A stretch of 7,735 bases of DNA from CAUPWF01 sp964367685 (GTDB taxonomy: Bacteria > Bacillota > Clostridia > Lachnospirales > Lachnospiraceae). The notes under the pieces were generated by a model. It was not told the DNA's origin. It did not search any database and saw nothing but the letters and a program-made list of their open reading frames with translations. The stretch is from the NCBI GenBank assembly GCA_964367685.1, contig CAYIYM010000053.1, positions 1-7,735 of the forward strand. Reading direction: 5' to 3'. A program made the translations under genes and the position numbers. Position 1 is the first letter of the stretch; the number at the start of each line of letters is the position of its first letter. Shown piece by piece: positions 1-5,533 of this stretch.

Positions 1-154
1 ATTTCATTAAATTTACTGGTATGCGAAATTCCCTCAAACACCAAAGCCCTAACATATAAAGTGGAGTTGTTGGAATTAATGGGAGCACAATACCGATTGT
101 TCCAAGTATAAAAGAAGATATTCCTAAAAGTAGTTTTAATGTTTTTATAATCAT
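1..154 (-). CDS. DUF454 (YbaN-like) membrane protein, 3' part cut by window edge
   Basis: The first 51 codons of a small hydrophobic protein are visible. Residues 17-31 read LGTIGIVLPLIPTTP, the N-terminal hallmark of the DUF454/YbaN inner-membrane family (LGxIGxxLPLLPTTP), so the family call is good although the protein runs off the window. The first helix is about residues 5-25 and a second begins near residue 31. After PTTP the sequence (LYMLGLWCLREF) departs from the more usual LLAAFCFARSS type of continuation. The ATG (154-152) overlaps the TGA of the upstream iron-sulfur subunit gene as ATGA, and an AGGAG lies about 12 nt upstream inside that gene, so translation is probably coupled. 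It is therefore the fifth gene of the aspartate/fumarate operon. The biochemical role of DUF454 is unknown to me; its position suggests a membrane function tied to fumarate respiration, which is inference. Confidence 0.75.
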   Translation of the reverse strand, partial: MIIKTLKLLLGISSFILGTIGIVLPLIPTTPLYMLGLWCLREFRIPVNLMK

Positions 155-903
155 TTTCTAAAAAGACTCCTAAATTTATACCTATTAATATTTCGGTTCG
201 TAATCGCAATATTTGTTGTTAAGTCTATATTTTTGGGACAACTAGCTTTGCAGTTTTTAGACTTTCCACACTCTTGTATTCCGCCACTTTGAGATAGACC
301 TTCAAGTCTAATATCTGCACTATTACTTCCGTTTGGGTGAGCACCTAACATTAAAACTTGTGACACTGCTTGAGGACCGATAAAATTTGACTTTCTATTT
401 ACATTAGGGCAAGCTTCTGCACAACAACCACAAGTCATGCACCTTGAGATAGCATAAGTCCATTCATGGGTATTAGGAGAAATTATAGTTTTATCTTCCT
501 TGCAATCTTGTGGAATAATCCACGATTTAACATTTTTAAGCGTTTCAAACATTCTATTTCTGTCTACCATCAGGTCACGAATAACTGGAAATTTTGAGAG
601 CGGTTCTAAAATAATCGGGTTATTTTCATCAAAAGTAGTAGTATCAATTAAAAAAGAACAAGCTTGCATCGGTCTACCGTTTATAAGCATCGCACATGCT
701 CCACACACATCTTCAAGGCAGTTACAATCCCATACAACAGGTGACACTTTTTCTCCATATAAATTAACTGGATTTTTGCGAATTTCAGTTAATACCGAAA
801 TGATATTTAGGTTTTCTTTATATAAAATTTTGAAACTTTCAAAATATGTTTTTTCACTCGGCGAGTTACATCGCTTTATTTTAAGGTGTATAAATTTTTC
901 CAT
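151..903 (-). CDS. frdB: Fumarate reductase/succinate dehydrogenase iron-sulfur subunit
   Basis: This 250-residue subunit carries electrons between the cytochrome b/quinone site and the FAD subunit on the cytoplasmic face of the membrane. All cluster ligands are visible. C62, C67, C70 and C82 (CLEDVCGAC, then C after 11 residues) fit the N-terminal plant-type [2Fe-2S] ferredoxin domain. C155, C158 and C161, with C222 downstream, fit the [4Fe-4S] cluster. C165, C212 and C218 fit the [3Fe-4S] cluster. Both CP pairs (C165-P166, C222-P223) are present, as in Sdh/Frd B subunits. Extra cysteines C60 and C160 lie beside ligands. The ATG at 903 follows AAGGAG by 8 nt, and that SD overlaps the stop codon of the flavoprotein gene 12 nt upstream. 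Its own TGA overlaps the ATG of the next gene. Sequence alone cannot formally separate Sdh from Frd; aspA in the operon and the flavoprotein Asn41 favour fumarate reduction. Confidence 0.95.
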   Translation of the reverse strand: MEKFIHLKIKRCNSPSEKTYFESFKILYKENLNIISVLTEIRKNPVNLYGEKVSPVVWDCNCLEDVCGACAMLINGRPMQACSFLIDTTTFDENNPIILEPLSKFPVIRDLMVDRNRMFETLKNVKSWIIPQDCKEDKTIISPNTHEWTYAISRCMTCGCCAEACPNVNRKSNFIGPQAVSQVLMLGAHPNGSNSADIRLEGLSQSGGIQECGKSKNCKASCPKNIDLTTNIAITNRNINRYKFRSLFRK

Positions 904-915
904 GAGATATTCTCC

Positions 916-2646
916 TTAATATTTTCTAGAACGTGGCTTTATATGAGATGTATCAACATCTTCAAAGCTGATAACTGGATTTTGTCCGTCAAATTTTGCA
1001 ACAGTGGTTTTTAGAAAATCTTCATCATTGCGTGTTTCAAAGCCAACTTTAAAATGTGCTCCTCGACTTTCATTTCTATTTAAGGCACTGACAGTTATGA
1101 TCCTTGCAAGGTCTAACATATTTCTTAATCTCCTAGCAAAAAGAACATCAGAGTTGCTGTAATCATCATTTGAAACACTTATGTTCTCAAATCTTAAAAT
1201 TAAAGCTTTCAGTTCATTATCTGCTTTTTGTAAATCCTTATTATTTCTAATCACACCGACATAATCTGTCATGATTTTTCCCATTTGCTCGTAGATTTCA
1301 TATTTATTTTCGCTGCCATTTTTTTTAAGCAATTCTCTGTATTCACTCTCCTGAAGTGATACAGCTTTATTCTCAATATTATTTTGTTCATAGTCTGAAA
1401 TCATTGCTGCATGTTCAATATATTTTAACGCCGACGGTGCAACAACTGTTCCGCTATGAATGGCTGAGAGAAGTGAATTGGCTCCAAGCCTATTAGCTCC
1501 ATGGTACATAAAGTCACATTCACCAGCAGCAAATAAGCCTTTAATATTTGTTGAATGGTCAAAGTTTGTAAGTAGTCCGCCCATAAAATAATGTGCAGCT
1601 GGATAAATTTTCATAGGAACCTTACGTGGATTTTCTCCATAAAATTTTTCATATATTTCAATGATGCCACCTAACCTTTTATTTAAGAAGTCATCATCTA
1701 AATGGCTAACATCAAGATAAACCTGATTTTTACCATCAATCCCAAGACCCATTTCAGTACAAACTTTATGTATCGCCCTTGAAGCAATATCTCGTGGCAC
1801 AAGGTTTTTGTAATCTGGATACCATTCTTCTAAAAAGTACCATGGTTTTCCGTCTTTTATAGTATAAATTCTGCCACCTTCACCACGAGCAGACTCACTC
1901 ATCAGCCTTGTTTTATCTTCTCCAAGCATTGCAGTTGGGTGAAATTGAACGAATTCCGCATTGGCATATCCAACACCTTGTCTATATAAAATTGTTGCAG
2001 CCGACCCAGTGTTTGTCATAGAATTTGTACTTTTACCATAAACCCCACCTGCGCCACCAGTTGCAATAATAACCGCATCTGCAGCAAAGGATTTAATTTT
2101 CATTGTGTTCATATCTTGTGCAACAATTCCTCTACAAGTTCCATTATCATCTAGGATTACTTGTAAAAATTCATATTGCTCAAATTTACAAACCTTGCCC
2201 TCATATTCAAGTCTGCGAATCTGTTCATCGAGTGCATAAAGCAGTTGTTGTCCTGTTGTGCTGCCAGCAAACGCAGTACGTTTTTTCTTTACTCCACCAA
2301 AGTTTCTAAGGTCAATTTTTCCGTCTTCATCACGAGAAAACAGAACACCTAGCCTATCCATTTCATAAATAATGTTGGGGGCGTTTTCGACCATATTTTT
2401 AACTGGTGTTTGATTTGCTAAAAAATCACCACCATAAATTGTGTCATCAAAATGCTCAGCAATGCTATCGTTTTCACCTTTTGTGTTCAGCACTGCATTA
2501 ATGCCACCTTGGGCACAAACTGAGTTTGAACGCTTGACGGTAACAAGGGAAAATATATCAACAGCTGTCCCATCATTAGCTATTTTCATAGCAGACATAA
2601 GACCTGAAAGTCCACCACCTACTATAATTATTTTTTTATTTTTCAT
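916..2646 (-). CDS. frdA: Fumarate reductase/succinate dehydrogenase flavoprotein subunit with Asn at the usual FAD-linking His
   Basis: This is the 576-residue catalytic FAD subunit, closest by eye to Bacillus-type SdhA. The Rossmann GGGLSGL is at 10-16. QFHPT (H236), SESARGEGGR (250-259), VPRD with R285 as the likely proton-shuttle arginine, AHYFMGG (H352) and GANRLGANSLL (R386) complete the fumarate/succinate site. NESRGAHF (524-532) lies in the C-terminal helical domain. The catalytic site is intact. The exception is the covalent-FAD motif: residues 38-48 read KRSNSVCAQGG where relatives have RSHSVCAQGG, so the histidine that forms the 8-alpha-N3-histidyl-FAD bond is Asn41 (codon AAC, 2526-2524). 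FAD is thus expected to be non-covalent. I chose ATG 2646 because AAGGAG sits 6 nt upstream and the protein then begins directly with the dinucleotide fold; the in-frame ATG 15 codons earlier lies inside the preceding gene. The gap to the cytochrome gene is 16 nt. Confidence 0.96.
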   Translation of the reverse strand: MKNKKIIIVGGGLSGLMSAMKIANDGTAVDIFSLVTVKRSNSVCAQGGINAVLNTKGENDSIAEHFDDTIYGGDFLANQTPVKNMVENAPNIIYEMDRLGVLFSRDEDGKIDLRNFGGVKKKRTAFAGSTTGQQLLYALDEQIRRLEYEGKVCKFEQYEFLQVILDDNGTCRGIVAQDMNTMKIKSFAADAVIIATGGAGGVYGKSTNSMTNTGSAATILYRQGVGYANAEFVQFHPTAMLGEDKTRLMSESARGEGGRIYTIKDGKPWYFLEEWYPDYKNLVPRDIASRAIHKVCTEMGLGIDGKNQVYLDVSHLDDDFLNKRLGGIIEIYEKFYGENPRKVPMKIYPAAHYFMGGLLTNFDHSTNIKGLFAAGECDFMYHGANRLGANSLLSAIHSGTVVAPSALKYIEHAAMISDYEQNNIENKAVSLQESEYRELLKKNGSENKYEIYEQMGKIMTDYVGVIRNNKDLQKADNELKALILRFENISVSNDDYSNSDVLFARRLRNMLDLARIITVSALNRNESRGAHFKVGFETRNDEDFLKTTVAKFDGQNPVISFEDVDTSHIKPRSRKY

Positions 2647-2662
2647 AAATATCTCCTTATAA

Positions 2663-3229
2663 TTAAAGTAAAATAGCAATGATTGTTGCACCTGTACAAA
2701 GGATTATAAACAGTATATTAGTTGCTATTTTAAGTTTTTTTTGCTCTTTTTCACCTATACAAAACCCCCAGGTCATAGATGCCGAAAAAATACCATTTGT
2801 GAAGTGAAAAATAATTGAAAATGTACCTATTAAATAAAGTGTGAATACTAAAGGATTATCCATTGACTCCATAATAGGTGGGCGCATATGTGATAAGCCA
2901 AACAGTATTGAAATAAATCCTGTTACACGCTGAGCATAGAATTTAAAACTATCGACTGTTTTATAATTTTTTACATCAGATTTTGTTTTTGTGCATATAT
3001 AAATCCCATAAATCATGTGAAAAGCCAGTGGAAAAACAAGGCATAAAATCTTAATCATGTTATATACTGGAGATTCTACAACTTGGGCAAGTGCCATTAG
3101 AATCTTGTTACCATCACCTAGTAACTCACTTACATTTTCAAGTATATGCATGGTTAAAAAAATTCCGATTGGCACGATTCCAGTGAAAGAGTGTAATCTC
3201 CTTAAATAAAAGTTTGATTTAGTTTTCAA
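2663..3229 (-). CDS. frdC: Fumarate reductase/succinate dehydrogenase cytochrome b subunit (type B, five helices, dihaem)
   Basis: This 188-residue membrane anchor resembles Bacillus SdhC. It opens with FYLRRLHSFTGIVPIGIF and has five hydrophobic helices, roughly at residues 15-34, 56-80, 98-117, 126-150 and 166-187. H28 (MHIL), H71 (FHMIYG), H114 (LSHM) and H142 (FHFTNG) match the four axial haem ligands of this family, so two b haems are expected, with menaquinone oxidised at the membrane. The segment between H114 and H142 is about 14 residues shorter than I recall for Bacillus SdhC, trimming the outer TM3-TM4 loop. The start is TTG at 3229, supported by a GGAGG 8 nt upstream inside the end of aspA and by the conserved N-terminus; it overlaps aspA by 11 nt. 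There is no separate D subunit, as expected for type B enzymes. Confidence 0.93.
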   Translation of the reverse strand: MKTKSNFYLRRLHSFTGIVPIGIFLTMHILENVSELLGDGNKILMALAQVVESPVYNMIKILCLVFPLAFHMIYGIYICTKTKSDVKNYKTVDSFKFYAQRVTGFISILFGLSHMRPPIMESMDNPLVFTLYLIGTFSIIFHFTNGIFSASMTWGFCIGEKEQKKLKIATNILFIILCTGATIIAILL

Positions 3230-4673
3230 GCTCTATTCCTCCATGATTCTCAAATGGTCTAGTAAGTCTATTAGGTGATAAAATTTCATTTAATTCTCTT
3301 TCGGTGATTCCGAAAGAGTGAATTTGCTCTATTATCGGAGTACCATTATCTAAGAAATCATTTGCAATTTTAGTGGCTTTTTTATACCCAATAACTGGTG
3401 CAAGCGCTGTTATAAAGGCTGTTGAATTATAAAGTAATTCTCTGCATCTTTCTTCATTTGCAATAATTCCATTAACACAGTTTTTTGTGAATGTATCAAC
3501 TGCATTTTCAAGAGTATTTATAGTTTCAAAAATTCTGTTAAAGACAAGTGGTTCAAATGCATTAAGCTCAAATTGTCCAGCTTCGCAAGCCATGGTAACT
3601 GAAAGATCGTTTCCAACAGCTAAAAAACAAGCTTGATTTAACACTTCAGGAATAACTGGATTTATTTTTCCTGGCATTATCGAGGAACCGTTTTGCTTCA
3701 CAGGAATTGTTATCTCACCAAAGCCAGCACGTGGTCCAGAGTTCATAAGTCTAATGTCATTTGATATTTTTGAAAGATTAATCGCAATATTTTTAAGAGA
3801 AGATGATAAACTCGCAAAACAGTCGATATTTTGTGTGCCGTCAATCAAATCATCGCTATGTTTTAAATCAAGTGATGTCACATCAGATAATTTATTTACA
3901 ATATTTCTGAGAAAATACTCATTTGCATTAATGCTTGTACCTATTGCAGTTCCACCCATGTTTATGAAATGCAGCTCATAAAGCGAAGTTTTTAGTAATC
4001 GTATGCCACGAGCGACAGAAGATTTATATGCTCCAAATTCTTGTCCTAAAGTGATTGGAACGGCGTCCATAAGCTGTGTTCTACCTACTTTAAGTATGTT
4101 CTCAAATTCGTTCGCCTTTTGTGAAAGTGCACATTCAAGTTCTGTAAGCTTTTCGATAAAGCTTAATCCTTTTTTAATAAGAGCGATTTTTAATGCAGTT
4201 GGATAAACATCATTTGTTGATTGAGCCATATTCACATGATCATACGGACTACATTTTTCGTATTGCCCCTTATAGTATCCTAATTTTTCTAAAGCTATGT
4301 TAGAAATAACTTCATTCGCATTCATATTGGCACTTGTTCCAGCACCTCCTTGAATTTGGTCTACAATAAATTCACTATGATACTTGCCAGCAATAATGGA
4401 CTCACAAGCACTTAATATTGCGTTTGCAATTTTTTTATCGAGTTGATTTGCTTTTTCATTTGTTATAGCACAAGCCATTTTAACCTGTGCTAAAGCAACG
4501 ATTAGTTCAGGTGGTAACATGGTTCCTGTTATATCAAAATTTTCATTTGCACGAAGGCTCTGTATCCCATAATAAGCAGATTGGGATATTATTTTTTCTC
4601 CACCTAAATCGCTTTCCACTCTAAATGGATTTAGTGTGTAGAGATTTGTTTTGTTTATTTTTAAAGCATTCAT
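3219..4673 (-). CDS. aspA: Aspartate ammonia-lyase (aspartase)
   Basis: This 484-residue cytoplasmic homotetramer-type enzyme converts L-aspartate to fumarate plus ammonia and feeds the reductase encoded next. It belongs to the aspartase/fumarase II superfamily. GGAGTSANMNANEVISN (109-125) is the aspartase form of the first conserved region; fumarases have GSGTQSNMN instead. HVNMAQSTND (146-155), GRTQLMDAVP (197-206) and the signature GSSIMPGKINP (329-339) follow. S330 is the likely catalytic base in the mobile SS loop; K336 and N338 are expected to contact substrate carboxylate. The length is near normal, with about 15 extra N-terminal residues before FRVESDLGGE. The ATG at 4673 is preceded by GAGG at a 6-nt spacing. 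It is the first gene of the operon and has its own promoter/operator just downstream of a terminator. Its last codons contain the ribosome binding site of the cytochrome gene. Confidence 0.95.
   Translation of the reverse strand: MNALKINKTNLYTLNPFRVESDLGGEKIISQSAYYGIQSLRANENFDITGTMLPPELIVALAQVKMACAITNEKANQLDKKIANAILSACESIIAGKYHSEFIVDQIQGGAGTSANMNANEVISNIALEKLGYYKGQYEKCSPYDHVNMAQSTNDVYPTALKIALIKKGLSFIEKLTELECALSQKANEFENILKVGRTQLMDAVPITLGQEFGAYKSSVARGIRLLKTSLYELHFINMGGTAIGTSINANEYFLRNIVNKLSDVTSLDLKHSDDLIDGTQNIDCFASLSSSLKNIAINLSKISNDIRLMNSGPRAGFGEITIPVKQNGSSIMPGKINPVIPEVLNQACFLAVGNDLSVTMACEAGQFELNAFEPLVFNRIFETINTLENAVDTFTKNCVNGIIANEERCRELLYNSTAFITALAPVIGYKKATKIANDFLDNGTPIIEQIHSFGITERELNEILSPNRLTRPFENHGGIELEN
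3238..3242 (-). promoter_or_regulatory. Ribosome binding site of frdC inside aspA
   Basis: On the minus strand GGAGG lies 8 nt before the TTG at 3229 and is formed by the His-Gly-Gly-Ile codons near the aspA C-terminus. It decides the TTG start for the cytochrome gene and implies that the 11-nt overlap is real and translation is coupled. Confidence 0.75.
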
Positions 4674-4715
4674 AATTTACCTCTTTTCCTTTGCTATTAT
4701 TTGAGTTTCGTTTAT

Positions 4716-4756
4716 TAATCTTATATTACAGTTATAGAGTTAAATAAAGGTTAAAT
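4716..4756 (-). promoter_or_regulatory. aspA-frd operon promoter with a PhoB/OmpR-type direct-repeat operator
   Basis: On the plus strand TTAAAT (4740-4745) and TTAAAT (4751-4756) are separated by AAAGG, giving an 11-bp period. Reading towards aspA, the operator is followed after 11 nt by TAATAT (4728-4723), a 4/6 match to a -10 box. Alternatives are TATAAG at 4725-4720 (14-nt gap) and TATAAC at 4736-4731. No good TTGACA -35 is seen, and the repeats occupy the -35 position, as expected for an activator-dependent promoter. Transcription would start near 4716, leaving a leader of about 43 nt. The same motif recurs at 5434-5450 in the same orientation. Confidence 0.6.
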
Positions 4757-4760
4757 AAGA

Positions 4761-4810
4761 TAAAAATAATTAGTGACATCGTGATTATAAAGCCTATCAC
4801 GATGCCACTA
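4761..4810 (-). terminator. Rho-independent terminator after the flavin-protein gene
   Basis: The arms at 4771-4785 and 4796-4810 form a 15-bp stem with one A-C mismatch and a 10-nt loop. On the minus strand the stem is followed by ATTATTTTTAT (4770-4760), a U-rich tract. It begins 19 nt after the stop codon at 4829 and so ends that gene's transcript. It also separates it from the aspA promoter, whose operator starts about 4 nt further on. In the plus direction there is no gene for it to serve. Confidence 0.8.
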
Positions 4811-4828
4811 AACATTAATACAAAAACA

Positions 4829-5299
4829 TTAGAACCTGCCAATAATCACTTGGTCTTCTGTTAGTATTCCAGCTTCCGCTAATGCTCGTTGGTATGCTGT
4901 TGATTCTCTTGAAATTCTAACGGTTGCCCCAGAAATAGTATCTATAGAATTTTGCACAGTTGTTGTTGCAGATGAAAGAGCATCTATTCCAAAAAAGTTA
5001 TTCTCATCAATGCCTTGTCGATATTTAAATCCACTAAAACCATTCCAATTGATAAGCGAATTAGTTTCAAATGCAATTGTTCCAATTAGTTCATTTGTAA
5101 TAGCGGCGTAGTTTCCAAGCCAACCACCGTTTCCAAAGCGTCCATTTGTTATGTTTTTTTGCTGAGGTTTACCATCTTTAAACTGAACTCCAACACATTC
5201 TAATAATTCACCTATACTGGAATTTTTATCTAATTCACCAAATACACCACGTCCTATAATTGCATTTATATTTCTGTATAAATTAAATAAATTGCTATC
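4829..5299 (-). CDS. Putative FMN-binding (flavinylated) protein, 5' end missing in assembly gap
   Basis: 156 C-terminal residues are visible before the reading frame enters a 100-N gap. Near the end lies D-T-I-S-G-A-T (visible residues 120-126), matching the DxxSGAT motif whose last Thr is FMN-linked by ApbE in NqrC/RnfG-type FMN-binding domains. Fourteen residues earlier is a degenerate copy, D-A-L-S-S-A-T (106-112). The stretch before them (IGTIAF, GFSGFKYRQGID) is compatible with a short FMN-bind fold but is not a strong match. The start, and any signal peptide or membrane anchor that this family normally carries, would be in the gap. A TTG at 5431 continues the frame through the Ns but lies upstream of the likely -10 element, so I do not accept it. 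The gene is monocistronic, closed by the hairpin at 4771-4810. Role inferred: an extracytoplasmic or membrane-bound flavin electron carrier co-regulated with fumarate respiration. An unrelated surface protein with chance motifs remains possible. Confidence 0.5.
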   Translation of the reverse strand, partial: DSNLFNLYRNINAIIGRGVFGELDKNSSIGELLECVGVQFKDGKPQQKNITNGRFGNGGWLGNYAAITNELIGTIAFETNSLINWNGFSGFKYRQGIDENNFFGIDALSSATTTVQNSIDTISGATVRISRESTAYQRALAEAGILTEDQVIIGRF

Positions 5300-5399
5300 N
5301 NNNNNNNNNNNNNNNNNNNNNNNNNNNNNNNNNNNNNNNNNNNNNNNNNNNNNNNNNNNNNNNNNNNNNNNNNNNNNNNNNNNNNNNNNNNNNNNNNNN
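5300..5399. other. Assembly gap of exactly 100 N
   Basis: A run of exactly 100 N is the conventional placeholder for a scaffold gap of unknown size. The true distance, the reading frame across it, and the start and signal region of the neighbouring minus-strand gene cannot be read. Apparent frame continuity through it is meaningless. Confidence 0.97.
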
Positions 5400-5416
5400 A
5401 TTTTTGTTGTAAGAGC

Positions 5417-5422
5417 ATAATA
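5417..5422 (-). promoter_or_regulatory. -10 element of the flavin-protein gene promoter
   Basis: TATTAT on the minus strand (5/6 match) lies exactly 11 nt downstream of the TTAAAT half-site at 5434-5439. This is the same geometry as at aspA. It predicts transcription starting near 5410 and a leader entering the N gap, so the coding start must lie left of about 5400. Confidence 0.5.
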
Positions 5423-5433
5423 TCGTTTCAATG

Positions 5434-5473
5434 TTAAATTAAGGTTAACTCATTATTTAACACTTAGTTAACC
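5434..5473. promoter_or_regulatory. Four-half-site TTAAC-type operator array between divergent operons
   Basis: Plus-strand hexamers TTAAAT (5434), TTAACT (5445), TTAACA (5457) and TTAACC (5468) occur with periods of 11, 12 and 11 bp. This resembles the TTAACA-type repeats bound by PhoP/PhoB-family regulators in Bacillota. The left pair with its AAGG spacer matches the aspA operator at 15 of 17 positions. The region also contains a perfect 10-bp inverted repeat, AAGGTTAACT (5441-5450) and AGTTAACCTT (5466-5475). It is placed to control both the leftward flavin-protein gene and the rightward regulator operon. Which regulator binds is inferred from proximity. Confidence 0.55.
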
Positions 5474-5490
5474 TTGGCGTTTCAATATAT

Positions 5491-5518
5491 ATGAAACTTA
5501 ATAAAAAAATGGTATAAT
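5491..5518 (+). promoter_or_regulatory. Possible promoter of the PQ-loop/two-component operon
   Basis: A perfect TATAAT (5513-5518) has ATGAAA (5491-5496, 4/6 to TTGACA) 16 nt upstream. Transcription would start near 5525, inside the GGAG ribosome binding site at 5523-5526, so this element would give an almost leaderless transcript. The true start may be further upstream, nearer the operator array. Confidence 0.4.
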
Positions 5519-5533
5519 AAAAGGAGAAAAATA

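Noticed and set aside
500..919. Plus-strand open frame of 139 codons opposite the iron-sulfur subunit gene
   Set aside because: It lies wholly antisense to a gene with complete cluster motifs, has no ribosome binding site of note and shows no recognisable domain. The same applies to plus-strand frames at 2103-2309, 2441-2662, 3754-3981 and 4003-4206 and to minus-strand frames at 5742-5954, 6829-7086 and 6993-7244.
916..2646. L-aspartate oxidase (NadB) or soluble fumarate reductase, suggested by the missing FAD-linking His
   Set aside because: The protein shows Bacillus SdhA-type motifs throughout and is encoded between matching cytochrome b and iron-sulfur subunits, so it is the membrane-complex subunit.
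2647..2691. Upstream ATG extending the flavoprotein by 15 residues
   Set aside because: It lies inside the cytochrome gene, lacks a good SD and adds residues before the dinucleotide fold; ATG 2646 has AAGGAG at 6 nt.
3219..4673. Class II fumarase (FumC)
   Set aside because: The region GGAGTSANMNANEV and the GRTQLMDAVP segment are the aspartase versions; fumarases have GSGTQSNMN at the first.
4771..4810. Dyad symmetry read as an operator or riboswitch stem for aspA
   Set aside because: It lies upstream of the predicted aspA transcription start and is followed on the minus strand by a U-rich tract right after the stop codon of the flavin-protein gene, so a terminator explains it.
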